Of a stretch of DNA of 12,484 nucleotides, positions 7,320 through 12,484 are shown piece by piece. How positions within the stretch are numbered: position 1 is the stretch's first letter; every line of letters starts with the position of its first letter. Origin of the DNA: Armatimonadota bacterium (GTDB lineage: Bacteria > Armatimonadota > Zipacnadia > Zipacnadales > UBA11051); contig JAUWOG010000018.1 of assembly GCA_030612305.1 (NCBI GenBank), positions 1-12,484 on the forward strand, given 5' to 3'. The notes under the pieces are model-generated. The model was not told the DNA's origin. It searched no databases and saw nothing but the letters and a program-made list of their open reading frames with translations. A program made the position numbers and the translations under genes.

Positions 7320-8195
7320 TCAGGTTTTGGCGAGATACCTGTTGGCGCTGAACAGTGCGCCGGCGACGCCGAAGAGAGTCCCGGCCAGAATAAGACCCAG
7401 AGCGAAGGCGATGACAAACTGTGCGGAATAGACTATCTTCAGGAACTGCAGGTTCTGGGCCAGGTATGAGTGTAGGCAGGCATAGCCGATGGCGACGATG
7501 GTAGCGGCCAGTGTACCGCCGATGATGCCCTGGAAGGCTCCTTCGCAGAGCAAGGGCATTCTAATGAACCAGTTAGTGGCGCCGACTAGCTGCATGATGC
7601 GGATCTCGCGGCGACGAGCGTAGATGGTGAGGCGGACAGTCGTATTGACAATGAGCATAGTGCCGGCTACGAGCAGGAGGCCGAGCATCATGCCGCTGAT
7701 TTTGATGCCCTGCGAGAGGGCGAGGATCTTGTCGGTGACCGATTTGCGGTACTGGACATCGTCCACGCCGTCGAACTGGCCGACTGTTTCCGCGACGGCG
7801 GGCAGATCGTTGGGATTGGCAACCCATACGCGGATGATGTCCGGGTAGGGATTGCCGATGATCTCCAACTCGCTTGGGTCAGTGCCAGTCATGTGGGCCC
7901 ATTCGAGCAGGACCTGGTCTTTTGAGACGAACTCAGTGTTTTTGACGCGCTCGTCGCGGTAAAGTTCGTCTCTGATAGCGCCACCGTCGGCGTCGGCCTT
8001 GAGATAGACACTGATAAATGCGCCCTTGGCCTGGAGGCCGGCCAGGTAGTCAAGGTTGACAGCGCCGAGTGCGAAGGCGCCGAGGATGGCCAGGCAGATG
8101 GTCATGTTGCCGATGGCGGCGAGTGTGATGAGCAAGTTCCGGCGGATTGCAGTCCAGGTCTCGATGAGTACGAAAGTGAGGCCGCTATGTTCCAT
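7320..8195 (-). CDS. ftsX: cell division ABC transporter permease FtsX
   Basis: The 291-residue membrane subunit of FtsEX transmits the ATPase state to periplasmic or exported murein hydrolases. It has four predicted membrane segments (about 22-47, 167-188, 217-240 and 257-283). The large extracytoplasmic loop (about 50-160) contains the hydrolase-docking region. The C-terminal half has the FtsX signature RRREIRIMQLVGATNWFIR (about 194-212). The start is ATG 8195 rather than the in-frame ATG at 8228, because AGGGGGG (8204-8210) sits eight bases upstream. The gene overlaps the ftsE stop by 11 bases, indicating coupled translation. The 16-nt gap to the M23 gene and the shared orientation support a dedicated FtsEX-hydrolase unit. 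Confidence 0.96.
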   Translation of the reverse strand: MEHSGLTFVLIETWTAIRRNLLITLAAIGNMTICLAILGAFALGAVNLDYLAGLQAKGAFISVYLKADADGGAIRDELYRDERVKNTEFVSKDQVLLEWAHMTGTDPSELEIIGNPYPDIIRVWVANPNDLPAVAETVGQFDGVDDVQYRKSVTDKILALSQGIKISGMMLGLLLVAGTMLIVNTTVRLTIYARRREIRIMQLVGATNWFIRMPLLCEGAFQGIIGGTLAATIVAIGYACLHSYLAQNLQFLKIVYSAQFVIAFALGLILAGTLFGVAGALFSANRYLAKT

Positions 8196-8871
8196 CGTAG
8201 CTGCCCCCCTGCTTGGCATCCCTGACAACGGTTCCCTGAACGAGGTTGACGACGCGCCTGCGCATCAGGTCAACGATGTACTTGTCGTGAGTGCCGACGA
8301 CTACGGTGGTGCCGCGCTCGGCGATATTTGCCAGTAGCTGAACGATCTCCCATGAGACGTCGGGGTCGAGGTTGCCGGTAGGTTCATCGGCGAGGAGCAC
8401 CGGTGGGGCATTGACGAGGGCGCGGGCGATTGATACTCGCTGCTGCTCACCGCCTGAAAGCTGGTGCGGGAAGGCCTCACCCTTATCGGCCAGGCCGACG
8501 AGTTCGAGGCTTATGGGCACCTTGTGGTGCTTCTCCTTGCGGCCGACGCCGAGGACGTCGAGGGCGAAGGCCACGTTCTCCCAGATGGTCTTTTCGGGAA
8601 GCAGGCGGAAATCCTGGAAGACAACGCCGACCTGGCGGCGCAGGAAAGGGACGGCTTTGCGGGGCAATGCCGCGACGTCCTGGCCGGCTACGATGACGCG
8701 CCCCTCCGTGGGCACGAACTCACGGTATATGAGACCGAGCAGGGAGCTCTTGCCGCTGCCCGAGGCGCCGACGAGGAAGCAGAATTCGCCGCGCTCTATG
8801 TGCAAATCCACACCCCGGAGCGCCCTGGTCCCGTCCGGGTAAACCAGTCCGATCCCTTCCATGTAAATCAT
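8185..8871 (-). CDS. ftsE: cell division ATP-binding protein FtsE
   Basis: A 228-residue ABC ATPase, the normal length for FtsE. Walker A is GASGSGKS (35-42), the Q-loop is Gln86 in [10 protein letters not shown], the signature is LSGGEQQR (138-145), Walker B is VLLADEP (158-164, Glu163 catalytic), the D-loop is GNLDP and the switch histidine is His195 in GTHD. The opening [14 protein letters not shown] follows the usual FtsE pattern and supports ATG 8871; ATG 8862 is a weaker alternative with no better ribosome site. The Shine-Dalgarno is poor (AGAAG about 14 nt upstream). It is the first gene after a strong promoter and heads the ftsE-ftsX-M23-ctp group. FtsE works in the cytoplasm, bound to FtsX at the divisome. 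Confidence 0.97.
   Translation of the reverse strand: MIYMEGIGLVYPDGTRALRGVDLHIERGEFCFLVGASGSGKSSLLGLIYREFVPTEGRVIVAGQDVAALPRKAVPFLRRQVGVVFQDFRLLPEKTIWENVAFALDVLGVGRKEKHHKVPISLELVGLADKGEAFPHQLSGGEQQRVSIARALVNAPPVLLADEPTGNLDPDVSWEIVQLLANIAERGTTVVVGTHDKYIVDLMRRRVVNLVQGTVVRDAKQGGSYDGT
8204..8210 (-). promoter_or_regulatory. Shine-Dalgarno (AGGGGGG) within the 3' end of ftsE, for ftsX
   Basis: AGGGGGG on the minus strand lies eight bases before ATG 8195. It is embedded in the last codons of ftsE (the lysine-glutamine-glycine codons), so ftsX initiation is tied to ribosomes finishing ftsE. Confidence 0.65.
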
Positions 8872-8936
8872 GTGTGTGTCGCCATCTTCTGTAGTGGAGT
8901 ATAGCTGCGTATGTTTCTGCGATGATTCACGGAGAT

Positions 8937-8965
8937 AGTATAGCAGAAGCGGATACCACAGGCAA
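8937..8965 (-). promoter_or_regulatory. sigma70-type promoter with extended -10 for the ftsE operon
   Basis: Reading the minus strand, TTGCCT (8960-8965) is followed by exactly 17 bases and then TATACT (8937-8942), with TG one base before the -10 (TGCTATACT, the extended -10 form). Transcription would start near 8930, giving a leader of about 60 nt before ATG 8871. A second TATACT (8898-8903) lies within that leader but has no recognisable -35. The match is seen directly in the sequence; activity is inferred. Confidence 0.75.
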
Positions 8966-9062
8966 CCGTTTGAGGGTGCGCGCGGGGCAGGTCTCGGCGC
9001 TGGTGTTGCGGAACTACCCACAGAGCGTTTGGGAATACTCCGGGGGAAGGCTGTGGCGCGGT

Positions 9063-9068
9063 GGAAGG
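9063..9068 (+). promoter_or_regulatory. Shine-Dalgarno (GGAAGG) supporting the glycosyltransferase start
   Basis: GGAAGG lies nine bases before ATG 9078. It favours this start over the in-frame ATG 52 codons earlier, which falls between the ftsE promoter and the ftsE gene. Confidence 0.55.
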
Positions 9069-9077
9069 TGCTGGTGG

Positions 9078-10361
9078 ATGACTGAGCCGCTGGATATGAT
9101 GCACATCTTTCGGTGCGAGGCGCAGGCAGTTACGGACCTGGCGCTGCGGCTGATTGCGCGCGTGCCGCGGCGTCTGTTCAGGACTACGGTTGCGGGGGAG
9201 CTGGACAGGGCTACGAAGCGGCGTCTGGAGCGCAGTCATGCGCACTGGGTGCAGATGTCTCTGCCAACGGGCATCGAGCCGCTGCGGCAGTACGAGACGG
9301 CGCGGCGGCTGGCGCGGCTGCTAGAGAGCCGAGGCACCAGTGTGATCCATGCACACGGTTTTCAGGCGGCTTTCACGGCCCTGTCGGCGCGACGGCAGGT
9401 ACGTAGCCGGCCGGGGGTCATCTGCACTCCGTACGGCCCGCCCGGACTTGATGCGAGATCGGGCCTGCAGCGGCAGGCGGTCGCAGCCGCGGCAAGCTGG
9501 GTGCTGAGACATGCGGATGTGGTGACGGTGCAGTCGGAGGCCGAGCTGGCGCAGATGGAGGAGCTGACCACGCGGGAGTTGCGGAATCTAGTTGTGGTGC
9601 CGGAGGGCGTGGATGTGGAACCTCTGCGCGCGGACTTCGAGGCAGGTGCGAAACGGCGGCTGGTCGGTATGGATGCAGGGGCCGCGATCGTGGGAGTGAT
9701 GGCACCTCCGGAGGGTCGTGGGATAGATGATTTCCTGGAGGCGGCCCGGCGCGTGTCGCTGGCAATGCCGAATGTCGAATTCGTCATCGTGGGGCGTGAT
9801 ACCAAGACCGATGAGTTTGCTGAGAAGGTCCATGAGCTGGGCCTGAGCGGCGCAACGGTGTTCCTGGGCGACCGGGCGGACATCGCTGAGATAATTGCGT
9901 CGCTGAATGTGCTGGTGATCCCGGCGGAGTACATAGGTTCGCGAGGGCACGCATTGCACGCGCTGGCGAACAATATCCCGCTGGTGGTCGTTGCTGACGG
10001 CGGCCTGCCGGAGGTCGTCGAGGATGTAGAGCAGACGATGGTGGTGCCGGTGGGAGATACGGGCGCGCTGGAGGGTGCGATAGCCGCGCTGCTGGACATG
10101 GTGCCGGGCGCGAGTGGAACTGATGAGATAGTGGAGGAACTGGGGATAAGCTACTCGGAGATGCTGATACCGGATGCAGTCGTAGATCTGGACCGCCCGG
10201 GCCTGGATGCAGTACCAGACAGGGAAGCCAGCGGACACGAGAGGGCCGTGCGGCAGACGATTGAGCGTTTCAGCATGACGAAGATGGCGGGGCGCTTCGC
10301 CGAGCTGTACCTGCAGGTGGCCGAGGGTCGGGGGTTGGAAGAGAGAGAGATGGGTAGTTGA
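9078..10361 (+). CDS. GT-B fold glycosyltransferase, family 4-like, with degenerate EX7E motif
   Basis: The 427-residue product reads as a GT4-type glycosyltransferase. It has a short N-terminal strand (MMHIFRC, 7-13), HAHGFQAAF (91-99), a TPYGPP segment (118-122), VVPEGVDVEPL (173-183), the C-domain start IVGVMAPPEGRGIDDFLEAARRV (204-226), FVIVGR (235-240) and FLGDRADIAEIIASLNVLVIPAEY (262-285). A stretch then ends in GGLPEVVED (308-316) and ERFS (396-399). It should transfer a sugar from a nucleotide sugar; the acceptor is unknown. In typical GT4 enzymes two glutamates eight residues apart bind the donor. Here the aligned positions are Ile286 and His294 (HALANN instead of EAMAxG). About 45 extra residues (about 342-388) sit before the C-terminal helix. 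The stop overlaps the kinase start (TGATG). Confidence 0.8.
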   Translation: MTEPLDMMHIFRCEAQAVTDLALRLIARVPRRLFRTTVAGELDRATKRRLERSHAHWVQMSLPTGIEPLRQYETARRLARLLESRGTSVIHAHGFQAAFTALSARRQVRSRPGVICTPYGPPGLDARSGLQRQAVAAAASWVLRHADVVTVQSEAELAQMEELTTRELRNLVVVPEGVDVEPLRADFEAGAKRRLVGMDAGAAIVGVMAPPEGRGIDDFLEAARRVSLAMPNVEFVIVGRDTKTDEFAEKVHELGLSGATVFLGDRADIAEIIASLNVLVIPAEYIGSRGHALHALANNIPLVVVADGGLPEVVEDVEQTMVVPVGDTGALEGAIAALLDMVPGASGTDEIVEELGISYSEMLIPDAVVDLDRPGLDAVPDREASGHERAVRQTIERFSMTKMAGRFAELYLQVAEGRGLEEREMGS

Positions 10362-11863
10362 TGAGCACCTACCTGGGCATAGATGTCGGCACAACAGCGG
10401 TGAAGGCACTGGTGGCAGACGCCGGCGGGAGAGTGCTGAGCCAGTCGGGGATGGAGTACGGCTACAGGCAGCCCCGGCCACGGTGGGCGGAGCAGGATGC
10501 CGAGGACTGGTGGCGATGCCTGAAGCAAGTCATCGGGCAGGCGGTGTGTGAGCTTCCGGAGCCGCCGGTGGCTGTGGCGCTGTCCACACAGGGGGACACG
10601 ATGGTGCCGGTTGACGCGGCGAGCAGGCCGCTGCTGCCGGCCCGGTTCTGGATGGACGGGCGTACCGGAGCGCAGGTTGAACGGATGCTCGGGGAGCTGC
10701 CGCAGGAGGTGTGGCGCCAGGTGACGGGTGCGAGCCTGGCGGAGTACGACGCGGCGGCGACAGTGGTATGGTGGGCGGATGAAGAGCCGGAGGTCTTCGC
10801 AGAGGCGGCGCGGTTCTGTCTGGTGCAGGATTTCCTCGTCGGGCGAATGACGGGGCGGTATCTAGTGGATGCCTCCAACGCCTCGCGGACGGGGCTGTAT
10901 GACCTGGAGCAGCGCGACTGGTCGGAGCGTCTGTTGGCCGTGGCAGGTGTCGGACGCGAGCGGCTGTCAGAGACGGCGGAGTCGGGCACGCCAGTGGGGA
11001 CACTGACGGCCGGCGCGGCGGCGGAACTCGGCCTGCCGCAGAGCACGCTGGTGGTGCTGGGCGCACACGATCAGACGGCCGGCGCAGTCGGCTGCGGAGC
11101 CGTCAGTCCGGGCACGGTGATGCTTGCCACGGGGACGGCATGGGTGGTGCTGGGGGCGGCGGACAAGCTGCACATTGACCTGCGCGGACGGCTGCAGACG
11201 TACTGCCATGCGACGAGCGGGGGCATTGCGATTCTGGGGGCATACGCCGGTGGTTCGCTGTTGCGCTGGGCGCGGGACAATCTCTCACAGCTTGCGGCGG
11301 CCGATGCCGCCGACTATGCAGACATGGTGAGTGAGGCTGAGGCGGCGGAGAGCTCGGGCCACAGCGCGCTGGTGTTTCTGCCGTACTTCTATGGCACCGG
11401 GCCGCCATTGGGTCAGCGTGAGGCTTCGGGGGCGATTATCGGGCTGGCACTGCAGCACACTCGCGGGGACGTGTATCTGGCGCTGCTGCGCGGAGTGGCT
11501 GCGCAGACGGCGGCGGTGCTGGGTGCGGTCGAGGAAGTCGGGTACCAGGTGGATGAGGTGCGGATGATCGGCGGCGGCGCGCAAAGCGACTACTGGGCGC
11601 AACTGGTGGCGGATGCGCACGGCGATACGGTGAAGCTGCCGGCAGTATCCGAGGCAGCAGCGTTCGGCGCGGCAATGCTGGCGGCGGTGGGGGCGGGTGA
11701 CATCGGCTCGGCTCATGATGTGGCCGAGTTGGTCACCGTGCGAGGGGAGAAAGCGCCCCGGGAAGGTATCTGCGCCAGCGGGCCCGAGTGGCAGGAGCGG
11801 TATGCCGAGGCGCTCGGTGAGACGTGGGGGAAGATGGCGGCGTACCGCGGGTGGCGGCAGTGA
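10361..11863 (+). CDS. FGGY-family carbohydrate kinase (xylulokinase-like)
   Basis: The 500-residue product has the length and two-domain actin-like fold signature of FGGY kinases, which phosphorylate pentoses, glycerol and related polyols with ATP. DVGTTAVKALV (8-18) is the phosphate-binding loop. Asp237 in GAHDQTAGAVG is the catalytic base, matching the GGGDNAAGAVG region of xylulokinase. The ATPase segments are ATGTAWVVLG (256-265) and GAYAGGSLLRWAR (293-305), followed by RMIGGGAQSDYWAQLVAD (401-418) and EAAAFGAAMLAAVG (431-444). The MHG substrate motif of true xylulokinases is absent; that position reads STQGDTMVPVD (75-85), so the sugar is not certain. The start is ATG 10361, overlapping the glycosyltransferase stop; a TTG just before (10358) is in frame but unnecessary. 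Purine-rich GGAAGAGAGAGAGA precedes it. Confidence 0.92.
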   Translation: MSTYLGIDVGTTAVKALVADAGGRVLSQSGMEYGYRQPRPRWAEQDAEDWWRCLKQVIGQAVCELPEPPVAVALSTQGDTMVPVDAASRPLLPARFWMDGRTGAQVERMLGELPQEVWRQVTGASLAEYDAAATVVWWADEEPEVFAEAARFCLVQDFLVGRMTGRYLVDASNASRTGLYDLEQRDWSERLLAVAGVGRERLSETAESGTPVGTLTAGAAAELGLPQSTLVVLGAHDQTAGAVGCGAVSPGTVMLATGTAWVVLGAADKLHIDLRGRLQTYCHATSGGIAILGAYAGGSLLRWARDNLSQLAAADAADYADMVSEAEAAESSGHSALVFLPYFYGTGPPLGQREASGAIIGLALQHTRGDVYLALLRGVAAQTAAVLGAVEEVGYQVDEVRMIGGGAQSDYWAQLVADAHGDTVKLPAVSEAAAFGAAMLAAVGAGDIGSAHDVAELVTVRGEKAPREGICASGPEWQERYAEALGETWGKMAAYRGWRQ

Positions 11864-11893
11864 AGTGTCGAACGCTGGGCGGACGGACTATGA

Positions 11894-11912
11894 GTCGGGC
11901 TGGAGGCCCGAC
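11894..11912. repeat. 7-bp stem hairpin GTCGGGC-TGGAG-GCCCGAC downstream of the kinase
   Basis: The arms pair perfectly around TGGAG, 31 bases after the kinase stop. A degenerate second copy (CGACTCGGGCTGGAAGCTGAC) follows at 11935-11955. No T-run follows the stem, so it is not a typical intrinsic terminator, although a stem here could still protect or end the transcript. The duplicated GTCGGGCTGGA core suggests a small dispersed intergenic repeat. Confidence 0.55.
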
Positions 11913-11951
11913 CTACGCGTAAGAAGAGGCAGTTCGACTCGGGCTGGAAGC

Positions 11952-11986
11952 TGACAATTGAACAAGGACAGCTTGTTCAATTGTCA
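11952..11986. repeat. 15-bp perfect stem, 5-base loop hairpin (AT-rich for the region)
   Basis: TGACAATTGAACAAG (11952-11966) and CTTGTTCAATTGTCA (11972-11986) are exact reverse complements around GACAG. The stem is much richer in A and T than its neighbours. The second arm is part of the 96-bp sequence that recurs inverted at the window's right end, where the copy runs out at AAGCT before the loop could be completed. Confidence 0.85.
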
Positions 11987-12065
11987 CCTGAGCTTTCGAT
12001 GAGGCCGAAAGCTCAGGCCGAGCCACCCATTTGTTGGCAGGACGAGCCACCCATTTGTTGGCAGG
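11970..12065 (+). repeat. left arm of a 96-bp inverted repeat (composite hairpin plus 24-bp units)
   Basis: This block is the reverse complement of 12389-12484 in 95 of 96 positions; the one difference pairs with base 12412. It contains half of the 15-bp-stem hairpin, the whole 12-bp-stem hairpin and the tandem units. Arms are separated by 323 bp (12066-12388) that include the mutS ribosome site and first codons. It could be a small mobile (MITE- or REP-like) element present more than once in the genome. Confidence 0.85.
11987..12017. repeat. 12-bp perfect stem, 7-base loop hairpin
   Basis: CCTGAGCTTTCG (11987-11998) and CGAAAGCTCAGG (12006-12017) pair exactly around ATGAGGC. It abuts the preceding hairpin directly. 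The same hairpin occurs in the inverted copy inside mutS at 12438-12468, with the loop reverse-complemented, so the two copies really are in opposite orientation. Confidence 0.85.
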
Positions 12066-12074
12066 ACGAGCCAC
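12019..12074. repeat. 24-bp tandem repeat, two identical units plus 8 bases
   Basis: The unit starts CGAGCCACCCATTTG and ends TTGGCAGGA. Units occupy 12019-12042 and 12043-12066 without a mismatch, and 12067-12074 repeats CGAGCCAC. The inverted copy in mutS also carries two units, differing from these at one base. Being a multiple of three, it stays open as a [12 protein letters not shown] peptide when read on the other strand in the mutS frame. Confidence 0.9.
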
Positions 12075-12150
12075 GGGCTCAATCAACTATTCGCGTTACA
12101 CTGGTTCTGTCCACGAGACGCGGAGCGTGCGCCGGAGGGCAGACATCAGC

Positions 12151-12155
12151 GGGAG
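12151..12155 (+). promoter_or_regulatory. Shine-Dalgarno (GGGAG) for mutS
   Basis: GGGAG lies nine bases before ATG 12165 and supports that start, which gives the conventional short MutS N-terminus before ELTPMYRQW. Confidence 0.6.
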
Positions 12156-12164
12156 TTTGTTTGC

Positions 12165-12470
12165 ATGTTGAATGACGCGGAACTGACACCGATGTACAGG
12201 CAGTGGGCGCAGGCGAAACGCGACTACCCCGATGTGCTGATTCTCTTCCGTATGGGTGACTTCTATGAGATGTTCGGGGAGGATGCGGAGGTCGGCGCGC
12301 GCCTGCTTGAATTGACGCTGACAAGTCGCGGCGTGGGTGGCGGGCGCATCCCGATGTGCGGCGTTCCCCACCATGCCATCGGGCGCTACCTGCCAACAAA
12401 TGGGTGGCTCGCCCTGCCAACAAATGGGTGGCTCGGCCTGAGCTTTCGGCCTCATCGAAAGCTCAGGTGA
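12165..12470 (+). CDS. mutS: DNA mismatch repair protein MutS, N-terminal fragment interrupted by a repeat
   Basis: MutS recognises mismatches and recruits MutL. The first 76 codons (to 12392) are an ordinary MutS domain I start: LTPMYRQW, then [19 protein letters not shown] (23-41), then LELTLTSR, then [16 protein letters not shown] (61-76). The mismatch-wedge motif Phe33-Tyr34-Glu35 is intact. The expected continuation of domain I (a KLI.xG..VAICEQ-type segment) is missing. Instead the frame enters the repeat at 12389, reads PTNGWLAL and PTNGWLGL from the two 24-bp units, and ends at TGA 12468-12470 after 101 codons. Connector, clamp and ATPase domains (full length usually about 850-900 residues) are absent here. 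As written the product cannot be functional. Either the gene is broken by insertion or the sequence end is misassembled. Gene identity is certain; the interruption's reality is not. Confidence 0.9.
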   Translation: MLNDAELTPMYRQWAQAKRDYPDVLILFRMGDFYEMFGEDAEVGARLLELTLTSRGVGGGRIPMCGVPHHAIGRYLPTNGWLALPTNGWLGLSFRPHRKLR

Positions 12471-12484
12471 CAATTGAACAAGCT
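12389..12484 (-). repeat. right, inverted arm of the 96-bp repeat, inside mutS and ending at the window edge
   Basis: Starting at codon 76 of mutS, this is the reverse complement of 11970-12065 with a single mismatch (C at 12412 where T is expected). Its left boundary matches the edge of a 24-bp unit to within one base, as expected of a discrete element end rather than random recombination. It runs to the final base, so the outer part of the 15-bp-stem hairpin is not visible. The copy introduces the stop codon that ends the mutS frame. Confidence 0.85.

Larger units (their letters stand above)
8872..9077. other. divergent intergenic control region between ftsE and the glycosyltransferase
   Basis: These 206 bases separate the two transcription directions. 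They contain the minus-strand ftsE promoter and leader. A reading frame stays open upstream of both genes (glycosyltransferase frame back to ATG 8922, ftsE frame back to 9021), but both extensions cover the promoter and lack conserved sequence, so I treat the region as noncoding. No convincing plus-strand -35/-10 pair for the glycosyltransferase was found. Confidence 0.6.
11864..12164. other. 301-bp gene-free stretch between the kinase and mutS, mostly repeats
   Basis: From left to right it holds the GTCGGGC hairpin and its degenerate copy (11894-11955), a 15-bp-stem hairpin (11952-11986), a 12-bp-stem hairpin (11987-12017), two full 24-bp tandem units plus a partial third (12019-12074), and a short inverted motif GAGCC-ACG-GGCTC (12068-12080). 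About 84 nonrepetitive bases then lead to mutS. TACACT at 12097-12102 resembles a -10 but has no good -35, so no mutS promoter is claimed. No open frame here resembles a protein. Confidence 0.7.

Noticed and set aside
7304..7417. ATG-initiated extension of the M23 gene into ftsX
   Set aside because: It would overlap ftsX by about 98 bases and bury the signal peptide 38 residues inside. The TTG with GGAG is better.
8868..8885. Five-codon minicistron (MATHT) whose TGA overlaps the ftsE ATG
   Set aside because: Its ATG has no spaced ribosome site, and an overlap of this length arises easily by chance.
8922..9077. 52-residue upstream extension of the glycosyltransferase
   Set aside because: It covers the ftsE promoter and has no GT-like sequence. 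A ribosome site supports ATG 9078 instead. It cannot be excluded completely.
11894..11912. Intrinsic terminator for the kinase transcript
   Set aside because: The stem is only 7 bp and is followed by CTACGCG rather than a T-run.
11952..12080. CRISPR array or integron attC site
   Set aside because: The 24-bp units are directly adjacent with no unique spacers, and the hairpins lack the attC core motifs. No cas or integrase gene is present.
12097..12102. TACACT as a mutS -10 box
   Set aside because: No acceptable -35 lies 16-18 bases upstream, and the position is next to repeat sequence.

Overview
The window is GC-rich, densely coded bacterial DNA. It is split by a divergent control region at about 8872-9077. 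Everything to the left (1-8871) is on the minus strand, and everything to the right (9078-12484) is on the plus strand. The lineage cannot be fixed from sequence alone. The organism uses the MEP isoprenoid route (IspH), divides with FtsEX plus a periplasmic/exported murein hydrolase, and carries a TM-LysM-G5 protein of a kind familiar from Firmicutes-like cell walls. Its intergenic spaces hold low-complexity and hairpin repeats. An uncultured, GC-rich bacterial phylum is a reasonable guess (Armatimonadota or similar, held weakly).

Minus strand, in transcription order. A strong extended -10 promoter (8937-8965) drives ftsE (8871-8185), which overlaps ftsX (8195-7320). Next come a secreted coiled-coil M23 endopeptidase on a TTG start (7303-6143) and an S41 carboxy-terminal processing protease (6112-4802). 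Spacings are -11, 16 and 30 nt, so these four genes look like one cell-division and peptidoglycan-remodelling operon. A 223-bp repeat- and palindrome-rich spacer (4579-4801) follows. Then comes a second tight group: a membrane-anchored LysM-G5 protein (4578-3544), a short-chain polyprenyl diphosphate synthase of GGPP-synthase type (3497-2583), ispH (2568-1714) and a phosphate acyltransferase of the phosphotransbutyrylase type (1717-776, ATGA overlap with ispH). After 108 nt there is a sugar phosphate isomerase/epimerase (667 to the window edge, C-terminus missing).

Plus strand. A GT-B glycosyltransferase with a degenerate EX7E motif (9078-10361) is translationally coupled (TGATG) to an FGGY-family sugar kinase (10361-11863). 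A 301-bp gene-free stretch (11864-12164) follows, with a compact composite repeat of two near-perfect hairpins and a 24-bp tandem repeat. The start of mutS comes next (ATG 12165).

The most unusual structure is at the right end. After codon 76 the mutS reading frame runs into a second, inverted copy of that composite repeat (95 of 96 bases identical). It stops at 12470, and the copy runs to the last base of the window. The first 76 codons of MutS therefore lie inside a 96-bp inverted-repeat pair with 323 bp between the arms. This is either a real insertion disrupting mismatch repair (perhaps an invertible segment) or a repeat-driven assembly or amplification artefact at a contig end. Sequence alone cannot decide between these.
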